DNA of 64,000 nucleotides from Delphinus delphis (GCF_949987515.2 NC_082684.1:43738006-43802005); one strand, 5' to 3'; positions 46,327 through 58,189 are shown, numbered from the stretch's first letter. The notes: generated by a model from the sequence alone, not told the origin. Program-made: numbers and translations.

Positions 46327-48327
46327 TTTGCTTATCTTACTGTGTTTGGGGTCTCCTTTTTGCAGGCTGCAGGTTTGTAGTTCCTGTTGTTTTTGGTGTC
46401 TGTCCCCAGTGGCTAAAGTTGGTTCAGTGGGTTGTGTAGGCTTCCTGGTGGAAGGGACTAGTGCCTGTGTTCTGGTGGATGAAGCTGGATCTTGTCTTTC
46501 TGGTGGGCAGGTCCATGTCTGGTGGTGTGTTTTGGAATGTCTGTGGCCTTATTATGATTTTAGGCAGCCTCTCTGCTAATGGGTAGGGTTGTGTTCCTGT
46601 CTTGCTAGTTTTTTGGCATAGGGTGTCCAGCACTGTAGCTTGCTGGTTGTTGAGTGAAGCTGGGTGTTGGTGTTGAGATGGAGATCTCTGGGAGATTTTC
46701 GCTCTTTGGTATTACATGGAGCTGGGAGGTCTCCTGTGGACCAGTGTCCTGAAGGGGGCTCTCCCACGTCAGAGGCACAGCACTGACTCCTGGCTGGAGT
46801 ACCAAGAACCTTTCATCCACATGGGTCAGAATAAAAGGGAGAAAGAGTAGAAAGAAAGAAAGAGGATAAAATAAAATAAAGTAAGATAAAATAAAGTTAT
46901 TAAAATAAGAAAAGATAACTATTAAGAAAAATAAATGTTTTCAAAGTAAAAAAAACAAGACAATAAAAAACGGACAGACAGAACCCTAGGACATTTGGTG
47001 AAAGCAAAACTATACAGACAAAATCTCACATAGAAGCATACAGATACACACTCATAAAAAGAGAAAAAGGGAAAAAAAATAATATATCTTGCTCTCAAAG
47101 TCCACCTCCTCAATTTGGGATGATTCATTGTCTATTCATGTATTCCACAGATGCAGGGTACGTCAAGTTGATTGTGGAGCTTTAATCGGATGCTTCTGAG
47201 GCTGCTGGGAGAGATTTCCCTTTCTCTTCTTTGTTCTCACAGCTCCCAGGGTCTCAGCTTTGGATTTGGCCCCGCCTCTGCGTGTAGGTCGCCTGAGGGC
47301 GTGTGTTCTTCACTCAGACAGGACTAAGTTAAAGGAGCAGCTGACTGGGGGGCTCTGGCTCACTCAAGCCGGGGGGAGGGTGGGGTATGGAGTGCGGGGC
47401 AAGCCTGTGGTGGCAGAGGCCAGCGTGACAGTGCACCAGCCTGAGGCGTGCCGTGCGTTCTCCCGGGTAAGTTGTCCCTGGATCCCAGGACCCTGGCAGT
47501 GGCGGGCTGCACACGCTCCCCGGAAGGGAGGTGTGGAGAGTGACCTGTGCTCGCACACAGGCTTCTTGGTGGTGGCGGCAGCAGCAGCCTTAGCGTCTCA
47601 TGCTCGCCTCTGGGGTCCACGCTGATAGCTGCGGCTCACGCCCTTCTCTGGAGCTCCTTTAAGCGGCGCTCTTAATCTCCTCTCCTTGCACACTGGGAAA
47701 CAAAGAGGGAAGAAAAAGTCTGTTGCCTCTTAGGCAGGTCCAGACTTTTCCCCGGCCTCCCTGCCGGCTATCCGTGGCGCACTAACCCCTTCAGGGTGTG
47801 TTCACACTGCCAACCCCTGTCCTCTCCCTGCGCTCCGACAGAAGCCCGAGCCTCAGCTCGCAGCCCCGCCCGCCCCGGCAGGTGAGTAGACAAGCCTCTC
47901 GGGCAGGTGAGTGCCGTTCGGCCCTGATCCTCTGTGCGGGAATCTCTCCCCTTGTCCTTCACACCCCTGTTGCTGTGCTCTCCTCCGCGGCTCCGAAGCT
48001 TTCTCCCTCCGCCACCTGCAGTCTCCACCAGCGAAGGGGCTTCTAGTGTGTGGAAACCGTTCCTCCTTCACAGCTCCCTCCCACTGGTGCAGGTCCCGTC
48101 CCTATTCTTTTGTCTCTGTTTTTTCTTTTGCCCTACCCAGGTACGTGGGGGGTTTCTTGCATTTTGGGAGGTCTGAGGTCTTCTGCCAGCGTTCAGTGGG
48201 TGTTCTGTAGGAGTTGTTCCTCGTATAGATGTATTTCTGATGTATCTGTGGGGAGGAAGGTGATCTCCACGTCTTACTCTTCTGCCATCCTCCCCCTCTC
48301 CACCGCTGTACTCTTGAAGCCCACACT
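46327..48327 (-). promoter_or_regulatory. L1 5'UTR / internal promoter region, copy 2
   Basis: CpG-rich between about 47230 and 48110, with an A-rich stretch at 46826-47085. It contains the segment 47660-47885 that is missing in copy 1. The outermost part has a 24-bp difference from the other two copies. Confidence 0.78.
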
Positions 48328-49059
48328 TTGTGAGGTAAAAGTAGTTTGTCACCGTTGATAGGCCAGAAATTGATGCTAATTCCATTATCAAAGAAGGCAG
48401 TCCTAAGGTTTGATAGGAAATTAAGTCTTTGGGAAATACAAAAACGTTTCCCTCAGGATCCCCTCTAATAATTATCTACAACTTCTTCCTCTTCCTTAAA
48501 TTTAATCTACTTTTCCTCAACCACAAACTTTCAATATAAATAGTAAACCTGTTTTAGTCAATGTCTCTTGTTATGCTTAATGAGTGTGCTTCCGTACTGC
48601 AAATGTACAGTATTTTAGCAATATTATGCACTAAAAATGGAATTTTTGTACCAATCTGCAGTCAAACTACAATTTATAATTTTGTTTATATGGGTAAATG
48701 CATTTAGAGTTGGGAAAAACTGCAGTTTGTGAGTCAGACTCTATAGTATATGCCTTGGGTTTAAGTAAAATTCAGTCAGTAAATACGTTCTGAGAGCCTT
48801 GGAGAGAAAAGATCACTTTTTCAAGAGCATAGCACTGGTGAGAAGCAGAGCTGATGGTCCAGCTTAGGATGTCTGACTTCCAGTCTGGGCTCTTTCCCTC
48901 GTGCTGTGTGCTGTGGTGCAGAAAATATGCACTAAGGAGACCGTGCCAAACTGGACCTTAGAAAACCCTTGGAAGCTGTGCTGTCAGCAGCTTCCAGGAA
49001 AGATAAGAATTTGTGCTAAATATCAGGTGGGAAAAAATTCCTTCTGACTACTGCTATAT
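48328..49059. other. Spacer between two L1s, no gene
   Basis: About 730 bp of AT-rich single-copy sequence separating L1 copies 2 and 3. No repeat is recognised in it, and it does not resemble the flank on the left of copy 2, so the two L1s are not a simple tandem duplication. Confidence 0.55.
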
Positions 49060-49193
49060 TGGAAATGCTTCTTTTTTTTTTAACATCTTTACTGGAGTAT
49101 AATTGCTTTACAGTGGTGTTAGTTTCTTCTTTATAACAAAGTGAATCAGCTATACATATACATGCATCCCCATATCTCCTCCCTCTTGCATCT

Positions 49194-49220
49194 CCCTCCC
49201 ACCCTCCTATCCCACCCCTC
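49194..49220 (-). promoter_or_regulatory. G-rich tract in L1 3'UTR (copy 3)
   Basis: Same position as in copies 1 and 2, but one G-run is reduced to GG. Four or more runs of three remain. Confidence 0.65.
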
Positions 49221-49441
49221 TAGATGGTCACAAAGCACTGAGCTGATCTCCCTGTGCTATGTGGCTGCTTCCCACTAGCTATCTATTTTACATTTGGTAG
49301 TATTATATATATGTCCATGCCTCTCTCTTACTTCATCGCAGCTTAAACTTCCCCCTCCCTGTGTCCTCAAGTCCATTCTCTACGTTGGTGTCTTTATTCC
49401 TGTCTTGCCCCTAGGTTCTTCAGAAACTTTTTTTTTTTTTT

Positions 49442-52400
49442 TTAGATTCCATATATATGTGTTAGCATACGGTATTTGTTTTTCTCTTCCTGACTTACTT
49501 CACTCTCTATGACAGACTGTAGCTCCATCCACCACACTACAAATAACTCAATTTCCTTTCTTTCTATGGCTGAGTATATTCCATTATATATATGTGCCAC
49601 ATCTTCTTTATCCATTCATCTGTCGATGGACACTTAGGTTGCTTCCATGTCCTGGCTATTGTAAATAGAGCTGCAATGAACATTGTGGTACATGACTCTT
49701 TTTGAATTATGGTTTTCTCAGGGGATTGCTGGGTCATATGGTAGTTCTATTCTTAGTTTTCTAAGGAACCTCCATACTGTTCTCCATTGTGGCAGTATCA
49801 TATTACATTCCCACCATCAATGCAAGAGGGTTCCCTTTTCTGCACACCCTCTCCAGCATTAATTGTTTGAAGATTTTTTGATGGTGTCCATTCTGACCAG
49901 TGTGAGATGATATCTCATTGTAGTTTTGATTTGCATTTCTCTAATGATTAATGATGTTCAGCGTTCCTTCATGTGTTTGTTGGCAATCTGTATATATTCT
50001 TTGGAGAAATGTCTATTTAGGTCTTCTGCCCATTTTTGGATTGGGTTGTTTGTTTTTTTGATATTGAGCTGCATGAGCTGCTTGGAAATTTTGGAGATTA
50101 ATCCTTTGTCAGTTGCTTCATTTGCAAATATTTCCTCCCATTCTGAGGGTTGTCTTTTGGCCTTGTTTATGGTTTCCTTTGCTGTGCAAAAGCTTTGAAG
50201 TTTCATTAGGTCCCATTTGTTTATTTTTATTTCCAATTCTCCAGGAGGTGGGTCAAAAAGGATCTTGCTGTGATTTATGTCATAGAGTGTTCTGCCTATG
50301 TTTTCCTCCAAGAATTTGATAGTGTCTGACCTTACACTTAGGTCTTTAATCCATTTTGAGTTTTTTTTTGTGTATGGTGTTAGGGAGTGTTCTAATTTCA
50401 TTCTTTTACATGTAGCTGTCCAGTTTTCCCAGCACCACTTATTGAAGATTTTCTCTTTTCTCCATTGTATATTGTTGCCTCCTTTATCAAAGATAAGGTG
50501 ACCATATGTGCGTGGGTTTATCTCTGGGCTTTCTATCCTTTTCCATTGATCTATAATCTGTTTTTGTGCCAGTACCATACTGTCTTGATTACTGTAGCTT
50601 TGTGGTCTAGTATGAAGTCTGGGAGCCAAATTCCTCCAGCTCCGTTTTTCTTTCCCAAGATTGCTTTGGCTATTCGGGGTCTTTTGTGTTTCCATACAAA
50701 TTGTAAATTTTTTGGTTGTAGTTTGACAGGGATTGCATTGAATCTGTAGATTGCTTTGGGTAGTATAGTCATTTTCACAATGTTGATTCTTCCAATCCAA
50801 AAACATGGTATATCTCTCCATCTATTTGTAACACCTTTAATTTCTTTCATCAGTGTCTTATAATTTTCTGCATACAGGTCTTTTGTCTCCTTAGGTTGGT
50901 TTATTCCTAGATATTTTATTCTTTTTGTTGCAGTGGTAAATGGGAGAGTTTTCTTGACTTCTCTTTCAGATTTTTCATCATTAGTGTATAGGAATGCAAG
51001 AGACGTCTGTGCATTAATTTTGTATCCTGCTACTTTACCAAATTCATTGATTAGCTTTAGCAGTTTTCTGGTAGCATCTTTAGGATTCTCTATGTACGTA
51101 TCATGTCATCTGCAAACAGTGACAGCTTTACTTCTTTTCTGATTTGGATTCCTTTTATTTCCTTTTCTTCTCTGCTGTGGCTAACACTCCCAAAACTATG
51201 TTGAATAAGAGTGGTGAGAGTGGGCAACGTTGTCTTGTTCCTGATCTTACTGGAAATGCTTTCAGTTTTTCACCATTGAGGACGATGTTGGCTCTAGATT
51301 TGTCATAATTGGCCTTTATTATGTTGAGGAAAGTGCCCTCTATGCCTACTTTCTGCAGGGTTTTTATCATAAATGGTTGTTGAATTTTGTTGAAAGCTTT
51401 CTCTGCATCTATTGAGATGATCATATGGTTTTTCTCTTTCAATTTGTTAATATGGTGTATTACGTTGATTGATTTGCGTGTATTGAAGAATCCTTGCATT
51501 CCTGGAATAAACCCCACTTGATCATGGTGTATGATCCTTTTAGTATGCTGTTGGATTCTCTTGCTAGTATGTGTCTCTCTCTATATATAAATATATATTT
51601 ATATATATATATATATATTTTTTTTTTTTCGAGGTACGCAGGCCTCTCACTGTTGTGGCCTCTCCCGTTGTGGAGCACAGGCTGTGGACATGCAGGCTTA
51701 GCGGCCATGGCTCACGGGCCCAGCCACTCCATGGCATGTGGGATCCTCCCAGACCAGTGTACGAACCTGCGTCCGCTGCATCAGCAGGCAGACTCCCAAC
51801 CACTGCGCCACAAGTGAAGCTCTGTTTGCTAGTATTTTGTTGAGGATTTTTGCATCTATGTTCATCAGTGATATTGGCCTGTAGTATTCTTTCTTTGTGA
51901 CATCTTTGTCTGGTTTTGGTATCAGGGTGATAGTGGTCTCATAGAATGAGTTTTGGAGTGTTCCTCCCTCTGCTATATTTTGGAAGAGTTTGAGAAGGAT
52001 AGGTGTTAGCTCTTCTCTAAATGTTTTATAGAATTCTCCTGTGAAGCCATCCGGTCCTGGGCTTTTGTTTGTTGGAAGATTTTTAATCACAGTTTCAATT
52101 TCAGTGCTTGTGAGTGGTCTGTTCATATTTTCTATTTCTTCCTGATTCAGTCTTGGCAGGTTGTGCATTTCTAAGAATTTTTCCATTTCTTCCAGGTTGT
52201 CCATTTTATTTGCATAGAGTTGCTTGCAGTAATCTCTCATGATCTTTTGTATTCTGCAGTGTTGGTTGTTACTTCTCCTTTTTCATTTCTAATTCTATTG
52301 ATTTGAGTCTTCTCCCTTTTTTTCTTGATGAGTCTGGCTAATGGTGTATCAATTTTGTTTAACTTGTCAAAGAACCAGCTTTTAATTTTATTGATCTTTG

Positions 52401-53465
52401 CTATTGTTTCCTTCATTTCTTTTTCATTTATATCTGATCTGATTTTTATGATTTCTTTCCTCATTCTAACTTTGGGGTTTTTTTGTTCTTCTTTCTCTAA
52501 TTGCTTTAGGTGCAAGGTTAGGTTGTTTACTCGAGATGTTTCCTGTTTCTTAAGGTAGGATCGTATTGCTATAAACTTCTCTCTTAGAACTGTTTTTGCT
52601 GCAACCCATAGGTTTTGGGTCATCATGTCTCCATTGTCATTTGTTTCTAGGTATTTTTTGATTTCCTCTTTGATTTCATCAGTGATCACTTCGTTATTAA
52701 GTAGTGTATTGTTTAGCCTCCATGTGTTTGTATTTTTTACAGATCTTTTCCTGTAATTGATATCTAGTTTCATAGCGTTGTTGTCGGAAAAGATACTTGA
52801 TAAAATTTCAGTTTTCTTAAATTTACCAAGGCTTGATTTGTGACCCAAGATATGATCTATCCTGGAGAATGTTCCATGAGCAGTTGAGAAGAATGTGTAT
52901 TCTGTTGTTTTCGGATGGAATGTCCTATAAATATCAATTAAGTCCATCTTGTTTAATGTACCATTTAAAGCTTGTGTTTCCTTATTTATTTTCATTTTGG
53001 ATGATCTGTCCATTGGTGAAAATGGGGTGTTAAAGTCCCCTACTGTTATTGTATGACTGTCGATTTCTCCTTTTATGGCTGTTAGTATTTTCTGTATGTA
53101 TTGAGGTGCTCCTATGTTGGGTGCATAAATATTTACAATTATTATATCTTCTTCTTGGATTGATCCCTTGATCATTTTGTAGAGTCCTTCTTTGTCTCTT
53201 GTCATAGTCTTTATTTTATTGTCTATTTTGTCTGATATGAGAATTGCTACTCCAGCTTTCCTTTGATTTTCATTTGCATGGAATATCTTTTTCCATCCCC
53301 TCACTTTCAGTCTGTATGTGTCCCTAGGTCTGAAGTGGGTCTCTAGTAGACAGCATATATACGGGTTTTGTTTTTGTATCCATTCAGCCAGTGTATGTCT
53401 TTGGTTGGGGCATTTAATCCATTTACATTTAAGGTAGTTATCAATATGTATGTTCCTATTACCAT
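49442..53465 (-). pseudogene. L1 ORF2 remnant, copy 3, split by a SINE
   Basis: Starts MVIGTYILITTLNVNGL at 53465, then shifts frame after APTK. The longest piece, 355 codons (52237-53304), covers the rest of the endonuclease and the start of the linker. Its catalytic motif is SDNNAMKLDI rather than SDHNAM, so the essential His is Asn. A frameshift follows at 52250. The reverse-transcriptase N-terminus ([18 protein letters not shown]) is read up to the SINE at 51821. Beyond it, 51155-51517 continues to ATAEKKRK, where a short deletion breaks the frame just before the FADD site. A 287-codon C-terminal piece spans 49958-50821. It is not functional. Confidence 0.93.
51571..51821 (-). mobile_element. 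CHR-type SINE inside L1 copy 3 ORF2
   Basis: Same subfamily, orientation and insertion point as the SINE in copy 2. The flanking site reads ctcttgctagtat on the left (51558-51570) and ctgtttgctagtat on the right (51822-51835); the left copy has since changed. The tail is an A-run, then TA-rich, then 'agagagagacacat' next to the duplicated site, a diverged version of the copy 2 tail. The first bases of the SINE have also decayed ('gcttcacttgtggcgcagtg'). Confidence 0.94.
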
Positions 53466-53523
53466 TTTCTTAATTGTTTTGGTTTTGTTATTGTAGGTCT
53501 TTTCCTTCTCTGGTGTTTCCTGC

Positions 53524-54599
53524 CTAGAAAAGTTTCTCTAGGATTTGTTGTAAGGCTGGTTTGGTGGGTCTGAATTCTCTTAGCTTTTGCTTGTCTGTGA
53601 AAGTTTACTTTTTTTCTGTCCAATCTGAATGAGATTCTTGCTGGGTAGAGTAATCTTGGTTGTAGGTTTTTCTCCTTCATCACTTTAAATATGTCCTGCC
53701 ACTCCCTTGTGGCTTTCAGAGTATCTGCTGAAAGATCAGCTGTTAACCTTATGTGGATTCCCTTGTGTGTTATTTGTTGTTTTTCTTGTATAATATGTTT
53801 TAATATATAATTAATTATATATATTATATTATAATTATATATAATTATATATATTATATATAATATATATAATTTTATATATTATATATATTAATTATAA
53901 TATATATAATTATATATATTAATTATATATATTAATTATAATATATAATTAATATGTTTTAATATATAATGTTTCTTATATAATATGTTTTCTTTGTATT
54001 TAATTTTTGATAATTTGATTAATATGTGTCTTGGTGTGTTTCTCCTTGGATTTATCCTATATGGGACTCTCTGTGCTTTCTGGACTTGATGAACTATTTC
54101 CTTTCCCATGTTAGGGAAGTTTTCAATTATAATCTCTTCAAATATTTTCTCAGTCCCTTTCTTTTTCTCTTCTTCTGGGACCCCTATATTTCGAATGTTG
54201 GTGCGTTTAATGTTGTCCCAGAGGTGTCTAAGAGTGTCCTCAATTCTTTCCATTGTTTTTTCTTTATTCTGCTCTGCAGTAGTTATTTCCACTATTTTAT
54301 CTTCCAGGTCACTTATCCGTTCTTCTGCCTCAGTTATTCTGCTATTGATCCCATCTAGAGTATTTTTAATTTCATTTATTGTTGTTGTTCATCGTTGCCT
54401 GTTTCCTCTTTAGTTCTTCTAGGTCCTTGTTAAATGTTTCTTGCATTTTCTCTATTCTATTTCCAAGATTTTGGATCATCTTTACTCTCATTATTCTGAA
54501 TTCTTTTTCAGGTAGACTGCCTATATCCTCTTCATTTGTTAGGTCTGGTGGGTTTTTATCTTGCTCCTTCATCTGCTGTGTGTTTTTCTGTCTTTTCAT
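53524..54599 (-). pseudogene. L1 ORF1 remnant, copy 3, with AT expansion
   Basis: Starts MKRQKNTQQMKEQDKNPPD and is intact through the first half of the coiled coil. One extra base in 'aacaacaacaataaatg' (about 54383-54390) ends the frame at NNNNK. Coiled-coil and RRM residues resume in another frame (53936-54292, up to LIKLSKIKYKENIL). The AT-rich expansion 53788-53992 then interrupts the C-terminal domain. Its 3' end is also frameshifted relative to the stop at 53524. Confidence 0.92.
53788..53992. repeat. AT-only expansion within L1 ORF1
   Basis: About 200 bp made almost entirely of ata/tta/ttaattata units, absent at this place in copies 1 and 2. The phrase 'ataatatgttttaatatata' occurs at its left edge and a near copy at its right edge, beside the native 'aatatgttttctttg', so it probably grew by repeated slippage or local duplication from this site. 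Confidence 0.95.
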
Positions 54600-56654
54600 T
54601 TTGCTTATCTTACTGTGTTTGGGGTCTCCTTTTTGCAGGCTGCAGGTTTGTAGTTCCTGTTGTTTTGGGTGTCTGTCCCCAGTGGCTAAAGTTGGTTCAG
54701 TGGGTTGTGTAGGCTTCCTGGTGGAAGGGACTAGTGCCTGTGTTCTGGTGGATGAGGCTGGATCTTGTCTTTCTGGTGGGCAGTTCCATGTCTGGTGGTG
54801 TGTTTTGGGGTGTCTGTGGCCTTATTATGATTTTAGGCAGCCTCTGTGCTAATGGATGTGGTTGTGTTCCTGTCTTGCTAGTTTTTTGGCATAGGGTGTC
54901 CAGCACTGTAGCTTGCTGGTCGTTGAGTGAAGCTAGGTCTTGTTGTTGAGATGGAGATCTCTGGGAGATTTTCGCCGTTTGATATCACGTGGAGCTGGGA
55001 TTTCTCTTGTGGACCAGTGTCCTGAACTTGGCTCTCCCACCTCAGAGGCACAGCCCTGACACCTGGCTGGAGCACCAAGAGCCTGTCATCTACATGGCTC
55101 TGATTAAAAGGGAGGAAAAAAAGAAAGAAGGAAAGAAAGGAGAAGATAAAATAAAATGAAATATAATAAAATTATTAAAATAAAAACTAAAAAATAATTA
55201 TTAAGAAACAATTTTTTTAAGTAATAAAAAAAGAAGGAAAGAAAGAAGAGAGCAACCAAACCAAATCCACCAATGATAATAAGTGGTAAAAACTATACTA
55301 AAAAACAAACAAACAACAACAAAGAAAAACAATGGACAGACAGAACCCTAGCACTAATGGTAAAAGCAAAGCTATACAGACAAAATCTCACACAGAAGCA
55401 TACACATACACACTCACAAAAAGAGAAAAAGGGAAAAAAAATTTCCTTCCTCCAAAGTCCACCTCCTCAATTTGGGATGACTCATTGTCTATTCAGGTAT
55501 TCCACAGATGCAGGGTACATCAAGTTGATTGTGGAGATTTAATCCACTGCTACTGAGGGTGCTGGGAGAGATTTCCCTTTCTCTTCTTGGTTCGCACAGC
55601 TCCCGGGGCTCAGCTTTGGATTTGGACCCACCTCTGCATGTAGGTCGCCGGAGGGCATGTGTTCTTCGCTCAGACAGGACGGGGTTAAAGGAGCCGCTGA
55701 TTCGGGGGCTCTGGCTCACTGAGGCCAGGGGGAGGGAGGGGCACGGAGTGCGGGGCGAGCCTGCGGCGGCAGAGGCCAGTGTGACGTTTGCACCAGCCTG
55801 AGGTGCGCCCTGTGTTCCCCCAGGGGAAGTTGTCCCTGGATCACGGGACCCTGGCAGTGGCGGGCTGCACAGGCTCCCGGGAGGGGAGGTGGGGATAGTG
55901 ACCTGTGTTTGCTCACAGGCTTCTTGGTGGTGGCAGCAGCAGCCTTAGCATCTCATGACTGTCTCTGGGGTCTGCACTTTTAGCCGCGGCTTGCGCCCGT
56001 CTCTGGAGCTCCTTTAAGCGGCGCTCTGAATCCCCTCTCCTCGCACACCAGGAAACAATGGTCTGTTGCCTCTTAGGCAGGTGCAGACTTTTTCCCGGCC
56101 TCCCTCCTGGCTATCCGTGGTACACTAACCCCTTAAGGCTGTGTTCACGCCGCCAACCCCAGTCCTCTCCCTGGGATCCGACCTCCGAAGCCCGAGCCTC
56201 AGCTCCCAGACCCCGCCCGCCCCGGTCTGTGAGCAGACAAGCCTCTCGGGCTGGTGAGTGCCGATCGGCACCGATCCTCTGTGCGGGAGTCTCTCCACTT
56301 TGCCCTCCGCACCCCTGTTGCTGTGCTCTCCTCCATGGCTCTGAAGCTTCCTCCCTGCCTACCACCTGTCTCTGCCAGTGAAGGGGCTTCCAGTGTGTGG
56401 AAACCTTTTCTCCTTCACAGCTCCCTCCCAGAGGTGCAGGTCCCGTCCCTATTCTTTTGTCTCTGTTTTTTCTTTGTTCTTTTGTCCTACCCAGGTACGT
56501 GGGGAGTTTCTTGCCTTTTGGGAGGTCTGAGGTCTTCTGCCAGCATTCAGTGGGTGTTCTATAGGAGCTGTTACACGTGTAGATGTAATTCTGATGTATT
56601 TGTGGGGAGGAAGGTGATCTCTGCATCTTACTCCTCTGCCATCTTGAAGTTCTC
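54600..56654 (-). promoter_or_regulatory. L1 5'UTR / internal promoter region, copy 3
   Basis: The most complete 5'UTR in the window. GC-rich 55560-56480, A-rich 55104-55445, terminal 'aagatggcagaggagtaaga' at 56651 downward. The block 56015-56230 is absent in copy 1. Confidence 0.8.
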
Positions 56655-56668
56655 TGGAAATGCTTCTT

Positions 56669-58189
56669 AATGAATGCTCTTTCAAGTTACTGAGAGATCA
56701 GAAAGTATCAATGGAGCACCTAAACTCTAGGAGGACAGGGACACTCTGGGGCTTGTGACTGTGAGTGGTCCATTGGTGAGAAGAGCAGGGGATGGAGGGA
56801 GACACAAACTCCTGTCTTCTCAGGGGAGCATATGACAGACTCTCTTTTTGAGACTTTGTAAATATCAAGCCTCAGATATTTCACTTTGATCTAAACCCCT
56901 GATGGAACCAGACACACAATAAATTATATAATTACTCTATTAAGATTTGCCAAAAAGCCTGCAGAGCTGATTCTATTCCATGCACCTGCTGATCAGATCA
57001 ACTCAGCATGTGTGTTAATGATCTCCATCCAGAGAACAGAAACAGGGACACAAAAACAATTCTGTCCTTGCTGCCCGGAGGTTAAATATGATAGCTCCTT
57101 AGAGACAACTGCATCTGGTGTTCATGGGAGATCTAAAGGTAATTGCCAATGTAGTTGCCATTCCATGCTCACATTTCAAAGATGCAAATATGAGGAAACT
57201 TTTGATGCATACGGAGTTTATTGGTTTTCCTGCTAATCAACCAATTTCACAAGTATTTACTGAATAGTGTGTACCCAGCATCCTTTCATAGAGGCATAAG
57301 AGATTCCGAAGAAGTAGAAATTGGTTCTTGTCTTTAATGAAGGCATTTCTAATCTTGTCAATTTATGCATTTAGTCATTAAACAAATTTTTTTAAGCATG
57401 TGTGAGGATGGTAAGTCACGTACACATGAAAGTCATTGAACATAGTAGAGCATAATTGGGTGCTACACGCAGTTTCTCCTCGAGGGCCAGACAACAAAAC
57501 AATACTCATGAAAACTACTAAGTGCCAGTACTGGCGACACAGAAATGGGCAAGACAGAGCCCATATCATTAAGAAGCTGACAGCCAGGGAGAAAAATAAA
57601 TAAACCAGAAATTACAACACAATATGGTATAATTAGGTAAGTGCAACAGAGGAGGGCAGATGGTCAAGGAATGCCCTTCAACCGAGTGTTGAAGCTTAAA
57701 TGTAAGTTCAAAGAATGTAGGTCCAGGGTCGAATGGGGAGAAATGTCAACGGCATGGCCAGAGAAAAAGGCAAGCTTGTGACTTGTTTGCAAGGGCCTCA
57801 GAAGTCACAAGTCCCTCCTCTATGACTGCGCCACGAATTCCAGCTACTTCTGTTGCCCCAAACTTTGGTCTCTGTCTCCTCTACTGAGTGGAATCTCAGG
57901 GCTCTTCTCAGATTCAACATTCTGCACCACTGGGAGGAAACTAGAGATCCCGGGGCTGACTTTGAGACCTTTTCTTAGCGATTGCACTCCTGTGCCACCT
58001 GTTGGCCAACGCCTGAAAACCGTTGCCTTATGTTTGTCCAGTTTCATTTAGTTTGCGTGGGAGGGAGGCTTAGTACTGTACAAGTCACTTCATGTGGCTG
58101 GGACTTTCCCACGTGTCTTGAGTAACCCTTCACTAGGCCCTGATGCATCTACCTTCCAGTTTCTCAAACCTCTGCCTCCATTCCTATCG
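56669..58189. other. Intergenic DNA; possible ancient repeat at 57250-57680
   Basis: No gene. 57500-57680 ('actaagtgccagtactggcg', 'gaaatgggcaagacagagcc', 'aagtgcaacagaggagggca') resembles a recurrent mammalian repeat of unnamed family. Confidence 0.4.

Larger units (their letters stand above)
40936..48327 (-). mobile_element. Near-full-length L1, copy 2, carrying a SINE (inactive)
   Basis: About 7.4 kb on the minus strand with 5'UTR, ORF1, ORF2, 3'UTR and poly-A (T-run 40936-40944). The L1 start 'gccatcttgaag' (plus-strand view) is split here by about 24 bp (48298-48321), reading 'gccatc', extra bases, 'ttgaag'. No convincing target duplication is seen. ORF2 is interrupted by a SINE at 43487-43743, at the same site as in copy 3. 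It keeps the 5'UTR block that copy 1 lacks (about 47660-47885). Confidence 0.95.
49074..56654 (-). mobile_element. Full-length L1, copy 3, with 14-bp target duplication, carrying a SINE (inactive)
   Basis: About 7.6 kb on the minus strand with a complete 5' end ('gaacttcaagatggcagagg') and a poly-A end. It is flanked by tggaaatgcttctt at 49060-49073 and 56655-56668, so the insertion edges are exact. ORF2 holds a SINE at 51571-51821 and ORF1 a 200-bp AT-rich expansion at 53788-53992. Confidence 0.97.

Noticed and set aside
45836..46579. 247-codon open frame on the plus strand
   Set aside because: It lies antisense to L1 ORF1 and the 5'UTR in copy 2, and similar antisense frames recur in copies 1 and 3. 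It is a by-product of the L1 codon pattern.
40936..56654. Tandem segmental duplication as the source of the two L1s
   Set aside because: Flanks differ on both sides and copy 3 has its own 14-bp target duplication. Two insertions fit better, although gene conversion between them stays possible.
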